Positions 34,159-42,900 of a stretch of DNA of 64,000 nucleotides are shown here, piece after piece (positions within the stretch are counted from its first letter, which is position 1; each line of letters opens with the position of its first letter). The position numbers and the translations under genes were made by a program. A model generated the notes under the pieces. It saw only the letters and a list, made by a program, of their open reading frames with translations, ran no database searches and was not told the origin of the DNA. The stretch is from Firmicutes bacterium UBA4881 (GTDB lineage: Bacteria > Bacillota > DTU065), in NCBI GenBank assembly GCA_002399235.1, contig DHDH01000040.1:51379-115378 (forward strand), given 5' to 3'.

Positions 34159-34749
34159 ACTTAGTGGATAACCAATAAAAGTTAATAAAGCAAGAGTCTA
34201 ACTTTGGGGTATGATATATGAAGACGAAAAATAAAACTAAAAATAATATTAAAGAAAGCAAGGTCCATTTAGTCTATAACTAAAAGAAGCTAGTTACCTC
34301 CCAATATCACCACCTATTTTATTTGGCGCTAATACCTTAGAGTCTCTGGTTAGAGTTGGGGTTAAGTATTAATTGACCTAGTTAAATCAATAATTAAGCA
34401 AATCGATTTAACTCTTATATATTTAACCCTTTCCTGGGTTATAAACTTGTAACTTGGTTAACTGCAGCTTATCCTAATAAGTTAGAGAGAATTGATTCCC
34501 TCTAACTTAAGAAGCATTTTAATTTAAATTAATTTAGTTTACGATTAAGTTATAGCAACCTAAGACTTGGGAATCAAATCAAGTATTAGTTAGTTAAAAA
34601 GAAAAAAGCAGATTGATATGTGATATTGTTTTATACAGGCAATATTAATTTGCCAGACCTGGTTTAATCTATTTAAGGTGATCAAAATTAGCAGGAACTA
34701 GTAGGACGAGGTAGAAATTATTTCAATTAGAGATTGAGGAGGCATGGAA
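34159..34749. other. Long AT-rich intergenic region upstream of malic enzyme
   Basis: No supported gene lies here. TAAGTTAGAG (34478-34487) pairs with CTCTAACTTA (34500-34509), with an inner GAAT/ATTC. Near 34689-34741 several TAG/GAG triplets occur before the malic enzyme start, but spacing is irregular. A 21-codon Lys-rich frame at 34218 is not convincing. Confidence 0.5.
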
Positions 34750-35976
34750 ATGGATATAAAAAAAGCTGCTTTAGCTTTGCATAAAGAAAATAGGGGCAAG
34801 TTTGCGATTGTTTCCAAGGTACCTGTAAGCAGTAGAGAAGATTTAAGTTTAGCCTACTCCCCTGGAGTAGCTGAACCTTGTTTAGTTATAGCTAATGAAC
34901 CAGAAAAAGTTTTCGAATATACTGCTAAAGGTAACCTTGTAGCTGTAGTGAGTAACGGCACAGCTGTTTTAGGTTTAGGTGACATTGGTCCTTTAGCTGC
35001 TATGCCTGTAATGGAAGGCAAAGCAATTTTGTTTAAGAAGTTTGCAGGTATCGATGCCATTCCCATTTGCCTAGATACCAAAGATCCAGATGCTATTATT
35101 GAAACTGTTAAGCTGATGGCCCCAACTTTTGGTGGTATTAACTTAGAAGATATTGCTGCACCACAATGTTTCTATATTGAAGAAAAACTAAAAAGTCTTC
35201 TCGATATTCCAGTTTTCCACGATGATCAGCATGGAACCGCAGTTGTAGCTTTAGCTGGCTTAATTAATAGTATGGCTATTGTTAATAAAAATCTCTTCGA
35301 TCTCAATGTTGTAATTAATGGTGCAGGAGCAGCGGGTACAGCTATTGCCAGACTACTAGTTAGAATTGGTGTAAAGAATGTAGCTGTTTTAGATCGCCAA
35401 GGAGCTATTTATCAAGGTAGAGAAAAGCTTAATGAGGCAAAAACTGACTTAGCTAAAATTCTACCTGTAAGAACGGGATCTCTAGCAGAAGAGTTAAAGG
35501 GAGCCGATGTCTTTATCGGTGTTTCTTCAGCTGATATACTAACCGCAGAAATGGTAAAATCTATGAATAAAAATGCAATTATCTTTGCTTTAGCTAACCC
35601 TAATCCTGAGATTAAACCGGAACTAGCACTAGAGTCAGGTGCTGCCATTGTAGCTACAGGGAGATCGGATTATCCTAATCAGATTAACAATGTGCTTGGG
35701 TTTCCAGGAATTTTCCGAGGAGCATTAGCTGTGAGAGCTAGAGGTATTAGCGAAGGAATGAAAGAAGCAGCAGCTAAAGCAATAGCTCTTTGTGTAAAAA
35801 ATCCGACCAGCCAAATGATTATTCCCGGACCCTTTGATCCAGATGTACCAGCAATAGTAGCAAGAGCTGTTGCCGAAGCTGCAATTAGGGAAGGTTTGGC
35901 TAGGACTAATGTTGATCTTGATCGACTTAGGGAGGAAGTAAGGTCTGATTTTCAAGCCAAAACCAAGGAGGTCTAG
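34750..35976 (+). CDS. maeA: NAD(P)-dependent malic enzyme
   Basis: Oxidatively decarboxylates malate to pyruvate. The 408-residue short bacterial type has [45 protein letters not shown] (catalytic Lys), [15 protein letters not shown] (metal Glu-Asp), [11 protein letters not shown] (metal Asp) and the NAD site [15 protein letters not shown]. Whether NAD or NADP is used cannot be read safely. ATG 34750 is 7 bp from GAGGAGG. An ATG 6 bp earlier is too close to it. It is 3 bp from mtrB, so the two share a transcript. Confidence 0.95.
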   Translation: MDIKKAALALHKENRGKFAIVSKVPVSSREDLSLAYSPGVAEPCLVIANEPEKVFEYTAKGNLVAVVSNGTAVLGLGDIGPLAAMPVMEGKAILFKKFAGIDAIPICLDTKDPDAIIETVKLMAPTFGGINLEDIAAPQCFYIEEKLKSLLDIPVFHDDQHGTAVVALAGLINSMAIVNKNLFDLNVVINGAGAAGTAIARLLVRIGVKNVAVLDRQGAIYQGREKLNEAKTDLAKILPVRTGSLAEELKGADVFIGVSSADILTAEMVKSMNKNAIIFALANPNPEIKPELALESGAAIVATGRSDYPNQINNVLGFPGIFRGALAVRARGISEGMKEAAAKAIALCVKNPTSQMIIPGPFDPDVPAIVARAVAEAAIREGLARTNVDLDRLREEVRSDFQAKTKEV

Positions 35977-35979
35977 AAG

Positions 35980-36231
35980 ATGAAAGATAATGAAGATAAA
36001 GCTGCTTGGCGTAGTGATTATATTGTAGTTAAAGCGTTAGAAGATGGAGTTACTGTCATAGGCTTAACTAGAGGTGAAAATACTAAGTTTCATCATACTG
36101 AAAAACTTGATGCAGGTGAAGTAATGATTGCTCAGTTTACGGATAATACATCTGCTATGAAGATAAGAGGTAGGGCATTAATTGATACTGCTCATGGTAG
36201 AGTAGAGTCTGGAAAGCCAGTAAAAAACTAA
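35980..36231 (+). CDS. mtrB: Transcription attenuation protein TRAP (MtrB)
   Basis: An 83-residue trp RNA-binding attenuation protein. It forms an 11-subunit ring that, with tryptophan bound, wraps RNA carrying GAG/UAG repeats. The match to Bacillus TRAP is direct: [53 protein letters not shown]-contact residues equivalent to Lys37, Lys56 and Arg58 are present as Lys42, Lys61 and Arg63. AAGGAGG lies 8 bp before ATG. In Bacillus it follows mtrA (folE); here it follows malic enzyme, and no trp genes are in the window. Confidence 0.96.
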   Translation: MKDNEDKAAWRSDYIVVKALEDGVTVIGLTRGENTKFHHTEKLDAGEVMIAQFTDNTSAMKIRGRALIDTAHGRVESGKPVKN

Positions 36232-36260
36232 CGGACAGAAACTTGCCGATATGCTATAAT
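36232..36260 (+). promoter_or_regulatory. Promoter of accD-accA
   Basis: CGGACA (36232-36237), 17-bp spacer, TATAAT (36255-36260) with the extended element TGC directly before it. It lies between mtrB and accD. Confidence 0.7.
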
Positions 36261-36308
36261 CAAAAAGTGTAATTTATGCTTATCGCTTCAAAGTCATAAG
36301 GGGTGATA

Positions 36309-37178
36309 ATGTCTGTGTTTAAAGACTTGTTCAGATCAAAGCCTAAATATGTAACTGTAAGACCTCATAAACAAGGTGACAAGTCTGAGAAGAAAGAGAT
36401 ACCAGGAGGCTTGTGGGTCAAGTGTGATAAGTGTGGCAACATCCTCTATAGTAAGGATCTAGATAAAAGTTTGAGCGTTTGTCCCAAATGTGGCTTTCAT
36501 TTTGTTATTGAGGCTAAAGAAAGAATCGCTCAGCTAATAGATCCAGGTAGTTTTGAGGAGATGGATGCGAATATCCAAACTCAAGATCCATTAGGTTTCC
36601 CGGATTATTTACAGAAACTTTATAAATATCAAGAAGAAACTAGCATGAAAGATGCTGCTATTACTGGTAAAGGGCATATTTCAGGCCAACCAGTAATTAT
36701 TTCCGTAATTGATTTTAATTTTATGCGGGGCTCTATGAACACAGTTGTAGGAGAGAAGATTGTTAGAGCCTTTGATAGGGCTAGTAAAGAAAAGTTACCA
36801 GTAATTGTAGTTAGTGGTGGCGGTGGCGGAGCTCGTATGCAAGAAGGTGTATTATCTTTAATGCAAATGGCTAGAACCTGCCAAGCAGTAGAACGACACC
36901 AGAGAAACGGCCTTTTATATATAGCTGTCTTAACCCAAGCCACTATGGGTGGTGTCTATGCTAGTTTTGCTTCGCAAGCAGATATCATATTAGCTGAACC
37001 GGGAGCACTCATTGGTTTTGCTGGTCCACGAATTATCGAACAAACTATGAAACAGAGTTTGCCAGAAGGATTTCAAACCGCAGAATATGTATATAAGCAT
37101 GGACATATCGATCGAATTGTAGCTAGACCCTGGCTCAAGGAGACTCTGGCTCATTTGCTAGACTGGCATGGGAGGTGA
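36309..37178 (+). CDS. accD: Acetyl-CoA carboxylase carboxyltransferase beta subunit
   Basis: Beta half of the carboxyltransferase that makes malonyl-CoA for fatty-acid synthesis. The 289 residues begin with a basic tail and a zinc ribbon with two CxxC pairs (CDKCG and CPKCG, about 38-60). The crotonase-fold domain has GSMNTVVGEKIVRA, VVSGGGGARMQEG and TQATMGGVYASFA. ATG 36309 follows the AAGGGG site by about 5 bp. An in-frame GTG at 36303 overlaps it. accA begins 5 bp after the stop. The biotin carrier and carboxylase genes are not in the window. Confidence 0.96.
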   Translation: MSVFKDLFRSKPKYVTVRPHKQGDKSEKKEIPGGLWVKCDKCGNILYSKDLDKSLSVCPKCGFHFVIEAKERIAQLIDPGSFEEMDANIQTQDPLGFPDYLQKLYKYQEETSMKDAAITGKGHISGQPVIISVIDFNFMRGSMNTVVGEKIVRAFDRASKEKLPVIVVSGGGGGARMQEGVLSLMQMARTCQAVERHQRNGLLYIAVLTQATMGGVYASFASQADIILAEPGALIGFAGPRIIEQTMKQSLPEGFQTAEYVYKHGHIDRIVARPWLKETLAHLLDWHGR

Positions 37179-37183
37179 TATCT

Positions 37184-38149
37184 TTGGCTAATATTACAGT
37201 TCTAGATTTTGAAAAACCAATTATAGAGTTAGAAAAAAGGATTGAGGAACTAAAGATATTTGCTAAAGAACGCAACCTCGATCTTTCTGATGAAATAAAT
37301 AATTTACAAACAAGGGCCGAGAAATTAAGACGGGATATTTATAGTAACTTGTCTTCTTGGCAGCGTATACAGCTCGTTCGCCATCCTCAAAGACCTACTG
37401 CATTAGAACTTATTGATCTAATATTTGATGATTTTTTTGAGCTTCATGGTGATCGACTAGCTGGTGATGATGAAGCTTTAGTCGGGGGCATAGCTCTTTT
37501 AAATGGCGAACCTGTTACTGTTATTGCACCGCAAAAAGGGCGAGACACTAAAGAAAATTTAGAAAGAAATTTTGGCTTACCACATCCAGAAGGATATAGA
37601 AAAGCTATTCGCTTAATGAAACAAGCAGAAAAGTTTAACCGACCGGTGATCACGCTTGTTGATGTAGTTGGTGCCTATCCTGGTATTGCTGCTGAAGAAA
37701 GAGGACAAGGCCCAGCTATCGCTGAAGCAATCACAGTTATGGGTGCTTTAAAGGTACCGACGATAGCTGTTATTACTGGTGAAGGTGGCAGTGGTGGAGC
37801 GCTAGCTTTAGCAGTAGGTAATCGTGTGCTGATGTTGGAAAATGCCTATTACTCGGTGATTTCTCCAGAAAGTGCCTCTATTATTCTCTACCGAACTGAC
37901 AGCCATGCTCAGGAGGCTGCCGAAGCTTTAAAGATAGGTAGTCGCGATCTTTTAGATATGCAAATTATTGATGAGATTATACCCGAACCTCTAGGGGGAG
38001 CCCACAGAAATCCAGAAGCTATGGGTAGACTGCTTAAAGAATCTTTAGAAAGAAATCTAGCCATTTTAAGAGGACTAGCCCCAGACGAGTTAGTTTCTGC
38101 TCGCTATGAGCGATTCTTAGCCTTTGGTAAAGTAGCTGACTTGAGTTAA
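37184..38149 (+). CDS. accA: Acetyl-CoA carboxylase carboxyltransferase alpha subunit
   Basis: Alpha half of the carboxyltransferase. The 321 residues start with LDFEKPIIELEKRIEELK and a helical N-terminus, then WQRIQLVRHPQRPTALE, FFELHGDRLAGDD, GRDTKENLERNFG, the oxyanion region ITGEGGSGGALA and MLENAYYSVISPE. The start is TTG 37184, 6 bp after GGAGGTG. A GTG at 37175 overlaps accD and lies within that site. It is translated together with accD and followed by a weak hairpin before pfkA. Confidence 0.96.
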   Translation: MANITVLDFEKPIIELEKRIEELKIFAKERNLDLSDEINNLQTRAEKLRRDIYSNLSSWQRIQLVRHPQRPTALELIDLIFDDFFELHGDRLAGDDEALVGGIALLNGEPVTVIAPQKGRDTKENLERNFGLPHPEGYRKAIRLMKQAEKFNRPVITLVDVVGAYPGIAAEERGQGPAIAEAITVMGALKVPTIAVITGEGGSGGALALAVGNRVLMLENAYYSVISPESASIILYRTDSHAQEAAEALKIGSRDLLDMQIIDEIIPEPLGGAHRNPEAMGRLLKESLERNLAILRGLAPDELVSARYERFLAFGKVADLS

Positions 38150-38175
38150 AATGTATATTATACACGGTTAATAAT

Positions 38176-38199
38176 AGGGCAGATTACTGCCCTTTATCT
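38176..38199 (+). terminator. Weak hairpin after accA
   Basis: AGGGCAG (38176-38182) pairs with CTGCCCT (38187-38193) around ATTA, followed only by TTAT. It may be a partial terminator before pfkA. Confidence 0.5.
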
Positions 38200-38210
38200 G
38201 TGATAAAAAG

Positions 38211-38253
38211 AGAGGTGGGAAGGCACAAGGAAGAGTAATTTTGTGCCGACAAA
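38211..38253 (+). promoter_or_regulatory. Hairpin-bridged ribosome binding site of pfkA
   Basis: The SD AGAGGTGGG (38211-38219) is followed by a hairpin GGCACAA (38222-38228)/TTGTGCC (38241-38247), seven pairs extendable by two G-U. Six nt then lead to GTG 38254. In-frame TAA at 38236-38238 excludes earlier starts. Folded spacing is about 8. Confidence 0.65.
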
Positions 38254-39249
38254 GTGAAAGTAATTGGCATTGTTACAAGTGGCGGCGATGCACCTGGCAT
38301 GAATGCTGCTATTAGAGCGATAACTCGCATGGCCAGTCACCTAAATATGGATGTTTATGGAATTTATCATGGTTATGCTGGGTTAATTAATGATGAAATT
38401 ACTAGGCTAGACACTCGTAAAGTTGGTGATATACTTCATCGGGGAGGCACTTTTTTAAAAACTGCTCGCTGCCCCGAGTTTAAAACAGAAGCAGGTCAAG
38501 CCAAAGCAATTGCTAATCTAAAACGTTATGGTATGGAAGGATTAGCAGTGATTGGTGGAGACGGTTCCTTCCACGGAGCCTTAGCCCTACAGAAGTGGGG
38601 TATAAAAGTTGTGGGTATTCCAGGTACAATAGATAACGATATACCTTGCACTGATTTTACGATTGGGTTTGATACAGCAGTTAACACTGTTGTGGAATCT
38701 GTTAACAAAATCAGGGATACAGCTACCAGTCATGAAAGAACTTTTGTGGTTGAAGTTATGGGACGTAATTGTGGTGATTTAGCTCTCTGTTCTGGACTAG
38801 CTGGTGGTGCTGAAGTAATTTTAATTCCTGAGGTTGAGCCTAATTATGATGAGGTTTGCCGCCGAGTACAAAAGAGCCATGATCAAGAGAAATCTCATGC
38901 AGTTGTTATAGTTGCCGAAGGGGTAGGCGGTGATCCTAATTCAAGAAACATCGACGATTCTTCAGCCTTTAGAGTTGCTAATTATATTAAAGAAAAAACT
39001 AAGTTAGATACTCGTGTTACTATACTGGGTCATATTCAACGTGGAGGTTCTCCTACAGTTAATGATAGACTTTTGGCCAGTCGCATGGGCGCAGAAGCAG
39101 CTAAAGCCTTAGCTGAAGATGACACAGGCAAAATGATAGCTGTCCAAGATGGTAAAATAGTGCGCGTTGATCTAGAATATGCGTTGAGCCAGAAAAAGAC
39201 TGTTAAAAAAGAATATGTGGAATTAGCCAGTATGTTGGCTAGTGTATAA
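38254..39249 (+). CDS. pfkA: ATP-dependent 6-phosphofructokinase
   Basis: Phosphorylates fructose-6-phosphate, the main control step of glycolysis. The 331-residue protein has GIVTSGGDAPGMNAAIRA (ATP), VIGGDGSFHGA and PGTIDNDIPCTDFTIGFDTA. Gly in GGDGS and in PGTIDND marks the ATP-using type rather than the PPi type. Substrate residues sit in VEVMGRNCGDLAL and HIQRGGSPT. The length is about 10 residues more than usual at the C-terminus. Translation starts at GTG behind a hairpin-bridged SD. The order accD-accA-pfkA-pyk is typical of Bacillota. Confidence 0.96.
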   Translation: MKVIGIVTSGGDAPGMNAAIRAITRMASHLNMDVYGIYHGYAGLINDEITRLDTRKVGDILHRGGTFLKTARCPEFKTEAGQAKAIANLKRYGMEGLAVIGGDGSFHGALALQKWGIKVVGIPGTIDNDIPCTDFTIGFDTAVNTVVESVNKIRDTATSHERTFVVEVMGRNCGDLALCSGLAGGAEVILIPEVEPNYDEVCRRVQKSHDQEKSHAVVIVAEGVGGDPNSRNIDDSSAFRVANYIKEKTKLDTRVTILGHIQRGGSPTVNDRLLASRMGAEAAKALAEDDTGKMIAVQDGKIVRVDLEYALSQKKTVKKEYVELASMLASV

Positions 39250-39363
39250 TATTAGCCAGCTAAAGCCTAGACGAGTGTGTTATTGGTAAACAAAGTGCAT
39301 AATCATCCTAGCTTAGTATTCGGTATATGACACCTTGTCTCTAATTTGAAGGAGGTGCCTTTG

Positions 39364-40767
39364 GTGCGCAAGACCAAAATAGTCTGTACTATTGGACCGG
39401 CTTCTGCTTCTTCTGAGATGCAGATTGAACTAATTAAAGCCGGTATGAATGTTGCGAGAATAAATTTTTCCCATGGCAGCCCAGAAATTTATGAAAATAG
39501 AATCAACAATCTACGAGACGCAGTAGCCCGTACTGGTCAATCTATTGCTATTTTAGCGGACTTGCAAGGTCCTAAAATCCGTGTGGGCGAATTAGAATCT
39601 GAAAAGATTTATTTAGCTAAAGGTAGTATCGTAAATGCTACTGCCGAAAAAATTGTTGGTAATGCTCGCCGCTTTACTATCAACTATCCCAGCTTAATTA
39701 GGGATGTTGGTATTGGTAATACAATCTTTTTAGATGATGGCCTTTTAGAACTAAAAGTAATCGAAGTAAAAGAAAACGATTTGGTTTGTTCAGTTGAAGT
39801 TGGTGGCGAACTAGCACAACGCAAGGGAGTATCGCTCCCAGGAGTCGCTATAGACTTACCTGCTGTCACTGAAAAGGATATCGAAGATATTGAATTTGCA
39901 GTAAAAAGCCAAGTTGATTACATTGCTATAAGCTTTGTGCGTCGAGCTGCCCATATTAAACAAGTCAGAGAAATTCTGGCCCAATATAATGCTAATATAG
40001 ATTTGGTTGCTAAGATTGAGTCCCAGGAAGCGGTCTCTCACCTAGATGAGATCATTGCTGAAGCTGATGCTGTAATGGTTGCTCGTGGTGATCTTGGTGT
40101 AGAGATACCTGCAGAGACTGTACCAATTATTCAAAGAGAAATTATTAAAAAGTGTAATATTGCTGGTAAACCAGTTATAACAGCCACCCAGATGTTAGAG
40201 TCAATGAAAAAAAGCCCCAGACCTACAAGAGCAGAAGTTACCGATGTTGCTCATGCTATTTTAGATGGTACAGATGCTATTATGCTTTCAGGGGAAACTG
40301 CTGTAGGTGAGTATCCAGTAGATGCAGTTAAAGTTATGAACCGCACTGCTTCTGTTATTGAACAATCACTATCTATCGATACCAGTACTTATTCAAGCCA
40401 AAATGTTTCTGTGGCAGAAGCTATTAGTCATGCAACTGTACAATCGGCAAATGAGTTAAATGTTGTGGCTATTATTACTTCGACTCAATCTGGTTCAACA
40501 GCTAAGCAAGTGGCCAAATATAGGCCTAAAGCCATTGTATTAGCTGCTACTCCATCAGACAAGGTCATGAGAAAACTCGCTCTTGTTTGGGGTGTAAAGC
40601 CAATATTAGTACCTAGAACTGCTGATATTGATAGCATGATCGATGTCAGTGTTGAAGCGGGTAGAGCTAGTGGTATTATCCGCGAAGGTGATATGGTTGC
40701 CATAACCGCTGGTGTTAAAACAGACACACCGGGCTCAACCAACCTTCTCAAGATTCATACTGTTTAA
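39364..40767 (+). CDS. pyk: Pyruvate kinase
   Basis: Converts phosphoenolpyruvate and ADP to pyruvate and ATP. The 467-residue protein has RKTKIVCTIGPAS, ARINFSHGSPEIY, ADLQGPKIRVGE, the catalytic/metal block LVAKIESQEAV, VARGDLGVEIP, TATQMLESM and SGETAVGEYPV. It lacks the extra C-terminal PEP-utilising domain found in many Bacillus and clostridial enzymes. The start is GTG 39364, 7-8 bp after AAGGAGG; the preceding TTG is too close. It follows pfkA by about 110 bp with no clear terminator between. Confidence 0.96.
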   Translation: MRKTKIVCTIGPASASSEMQIELIKAGMNVARINFSHGSPEIYENRINNLRDAVARTGQSIAILADLQGPKIRVGELESEKIYLAKGSIVNATAEKIVGNARRFTINYPSLIRDVGIGNTIFLDDGLLELKVIEVKENDLVCSVEVGGELAQRKGVSLPGVAIDLPAVTEKDIEDIEFAVKSQVDYIAISFVRRAAHIKQVREILAQYNANIDLVAKIESQEAVSHLDEIIAEADAVMVARGDLGVEIPAETVPIIQREIIKKCNIAGKPVITATQMLESMKKSPRPTRAEVTDVAHAILDGTDAIMLSGETAVGEYPVDAVKVMNRTASVIEQSLSIDTSTYSSQNVSVAEAISHATVQSANELNVVAIITSTQSGSTAKQVAKYRPKAIVLAATPSDKVMRKLALVWGVKPILVPRTADIDSMIDVSVEAGRASGIIREGDMVAITAGVKTDTPGSTNLLKIHTV

Positions 40768-40781
40768 ATTTCTTGCGTACC

Positions 40782-40818
40782 AAGGCCAGGAACCTCTGAA
40801 TGTCAGAGTCCTGGCCTT
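40782..40818 (+). terminator. Strong hairpin after pyk
   Basis: AAGGCCAGGA (40782-40791) pairs with TCCTGGCCTT (40809-40818). An inner CTCTGA/TCAGAG gives sixteen pairs in all. The downstream sequence CATATACTGTTT is a poor U tract. Confidence 0.75.
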
Positions 40819-40885
40819 CATATACTGTTTATTAAGAGATTGTAAGACCAGTGGCAGAAAGGGGTTAAGGCTTTAGCCGAAGATA

Positions 40886-41893
40886 ATGAAAATAGCTGTA
40901 CTAATGGGTGGCCAATCTGGTGAACATGATGTTTCTTTAATTTCAGGTAGTTCAATCGCTAAGGCACTTGAAAAGCAAGGACATACTTCCATTAATGTAA
41001 CTATTTCTTTAGAAGGTATTTGGCAATTAGACGATGGTAAGGAAGTTACTATTTTACCAAAACCGTCCAAAGGATTATGGTTAGTTAATGAGAATAAAGA
41101 GCTTCCTATCGATGTGGTTTTTCCTGTACTCCATGGTCCTAAAGGCGAAGATGGAACTGTACAAGGGCTTCTGGAATTAGCAGGCCTACCTTATGTAGGT
41201 TCTGGAGTTCTAGGTTCAGCTGCAGGTATGGATAAAGGGGTTATGAAAGCCTTATTTAGAGATGCAGGCATACCAGTGCCTAAGACTATTTTATTAGAGA
41301 GTATGGATACAGAAGTTGTAGAGACAGAGATTGGCTATCCCTGTTTTATTAAACCTGCTAATTTAGGTTCTTCAGTGGGAATTAATAAAGCGAAAAACCT
41401 AGGAGAACTAGAAAAGGCGCTGCAGATCGCTTTCCAATATGATACTCGTATTGTTGTCGAAGAAGCTGTAAATGATGCTCGCGAAGTTGAATGCAGTGTT
41501 TTAGGCCCTGAGCCTAAGGCTTCTTTACCAGGGGAGATAGTTCCTGATGCAGAGTTTTATACCTATGAATCTAAATACCATTCTAATAATTCACGCTTAA
41601 TTATTCCAGCTGAACTAAGTAAAGAGCAAATAAAGCTAATTCAAGAATTAGCTATTAAAGCGTTTAAAGCAGTTGGAGCAGAGGGACTAAGTAGAATAGA
41701 CTTTTTTGTCAAAAAAGATACCGGCGAGATTTTGCTAAATGAAATTAATACTATGCCTGGCTTTACCCAGATTAGTATGTATCCCAAGCTCTGGGAAGCT
41801 AGTGGTATTAGCTATGGTGTTTTAGTAGATAAACTGGTTTCTTTAGCCTTAGAAAAGCATCAAAAACGTTCCCAATTAAAAATAAGCCGTTAA
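40886..41893 (+). CDS. ddl: D-alanine--D-alanine ligase
   Basis: An ATP-grasp enzyme that joins two D-alanines for peptidoglycan. The 335 residues show MGGQSGEHDVSLISG (N-terminal), PVLHGPKGEDGTVQG, the ATP-grasp core FIKPANLGSSVGI, YESKYHS with the omega-loop Tyr, and LLNEINTMPGFTQISMYPKLW at the C-terminus. These match D-Ala-D-Ala rather than D-lactate ligases, though not decisively. The SD AAAGGGG (40858-40864) lies 21 nt before ATG. A small GGCTTTAGCC hairpin lies between, and an in-frame TAG excludes earlier starts. It may be another hairpin-bridged site. Confidence 0.95.
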   Translation: MKIAVLMGGQSGEHDVSLISGSSIAKALEKQGHTSINVTISLEGIWQLDDGKEVTILPKPSKGLWLVNENKELPIDVVFPVLHGPKGEDGTVQGLLELAGLPYVGSGVLGSAAGMDKGVMKALFRDAGIPVPKTILLESMDTEVVETEIGYPCFIKPANLGSSVGINKAKNLGELEKALQIAFQYDTRIVVEEAVNDAREVECSVLGPEPKASLPGEIVPDAEFYTYESKYHSNNSRLIIPAELSKEQIKLIQELAIKAFKAVGAEGLSRIDFFVKKDTGEILLNEINTMPGFTQISMYPKLWEASGISYGVLVDKLVSLALEKHQKRSQLKISR

Positions 41894-41952
41894 AATGAAT
41901 TGTTAGAAACCTCCTAATCTAACTTGCATAAATTACTAAATGTGTGCATAGA

Positions 41953-41998
41953 GACACAGTGCAACTGTAAAATACAGTGACAGCTGTGTCTTTTTTTT
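41953..41998 (+). terminator. Terminator between ddl and the glucodextranase-C-like gene
   Basis: GACACAG (41953-41959) pairs with CTGTGTC (41984-41990). An inner ACTGT/ACAGT hairpin sits in the loop, and eight T follow. The SD of the next gene begins directly after the T run, with no room for a promoter between. Confidence 0.85.
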
Positions 41999-42013
41999 GG
42001 AGGTGGTGGCAAG

Positions 42014-42856
42014 ATGATTTGGCTTTTAATTTTTTTAATAGCTACTTGTAGCACTGCTAATAATATCTATTGTGATCTGGCTGATCGTAACGGTGATGAT
42101 TATGGGGCTGGTAGCTTAATTTACCCGAAACACCAATCTTTTGCCCCGTTTAAAGGACTATGTGATTTAACTCATTTTCAAGTATCTTCAGGAGGTGAAT
42201 ATTTATTTCTGGATTTAAGCTTTGCGGAGATAACTAATCCCTGGAAAGCTCCTGAAGGCTTCTTTCATCAACATACTTTGGTTTTTATCTCTACAGGTAA
42301 TGAAGGTAGTTCTATTTACGAACCTTTAGGAATTAAGTTTAATAGACCTTATGAGTATGTTCTTCGTATTGCTCCCTGGTCCTTAAGTTCACTGAAAGAT
42401 GCAACAGGAAAAAAACTCTCATCGATATCTGTAAGTGCTATTGATGAAAAAACTATCAGGGCCTATTTCCCTTTTAATCAAATCAAACCTCCTCAGGAAA
42501 ATTGGCAATATGCTGTTCTAGTGGGTTGTTATGACCCTTTTGGTCTAGATTATTTTCGTGAGATTACACCCCAAGGTGGTAATTGGGAATTTCGTGGTAC
42601 TCAACCTTGGCCATTTATAGATGTATTGGCAGTTAGTTTTGGGCCTAATAGACAAGAACAGCAGATTTCTACAGGTTTATTTGTCTTTTTAAGTAAGGAT
42701 GATCTAAAAAAGTCTTTCCCTTTTGGGTGGTTAGTGGTAGGTATCATAGGGATGCTAATAATTTTTATAAAGTTTGGGAAAATTCATTTCACCTGGGGGC
42801 TAAAGCTACCAAGAAGAGAGCATAATAAAATAGGCAGCATCAAAAGGTGGGGCTAA
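42014..42856 (+). CDS. Membrane-anchored glucodextranase C-terminal-like domain protein
   Basis: A 280-residue exported protein with a signal segment (1-16), one large domain (about 20-225) and a C-terminal membrane helix (about 238-256, LVVGIIGMLIIFIKF) with a basic tail inside the cell. The domain has DLADRNGDDYGAGSLIYPKH, FDL-like CDLTHFQVSSGGEYLFLDLSF, NPWKAPEGFFHQHTLVFIST and PQGGNWEFRGTQPWPFIDVL. These resemble the carbohydrate-binding C-terminal module of glucodextranases and pullulanases, without a catalytic part. It heads the glucan gene cluster. Its SD GGAGGTGG follows directly on a terminator T run. Confidence 0.82.
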   Translation: MIWLLIFLIATCSTANNIYCDLADRNGDDYGAGSLIYPKHQSFAPFKGLCDLTHFQVSSGGEYLFLDLSFAEITNPWKAPEGFFHQHTLVFISTGNEGSSIYEPLGIKFNRPYEYVLRIAPWSLSSLKDATGKKLSSISVSAIDEKTIRAYFPFNQIKPPQENWQYAVLVGCYDPFGLDYFREITPQGGNWEFRGTQPWPFIDVLAVSFGPNRQEQQISTGLFVFLSKDDLKKSFPFGWLVVGIIGMLIIFIKFGKIHFTWGLKLPRREHNKIGSIKRWG

Positions 42857-42873
42857 GGTCACCACCTTTTGCC
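42842..42873 (+). terminator. Hairpin overlapping the end of the glucodextranase-C-like gene
   Basis: AAAAGGTGG (42842-42850) pairs with CCACCTTTT (42862-42870) around an 11-nt loop. The 5' arm lies in the coding end. The T tract is short, so it may be only a weak terminator before the glycosyltransferase gene. Confidence 0.5.
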
Positions 42874-42900
42874 TCAATAAGGTAAAGCAGGTGAAAACTA

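Noticed and set aside
34218..34283. 21-codon Lys/Asn-rich frame after ATG 34218
   Set aside because: A GGGG lies upstream, but the peptide is what random A-rich DNA gives and there is no terminator or conserved context.
40858..40888. ddl as a further hairpin-bridged SD
   Set aside because: The SD is 21 nt from ATG and GGCTTTAGCC lies between, but the stem is only 3-4 pairs, so it is not counted with the five strong cases.
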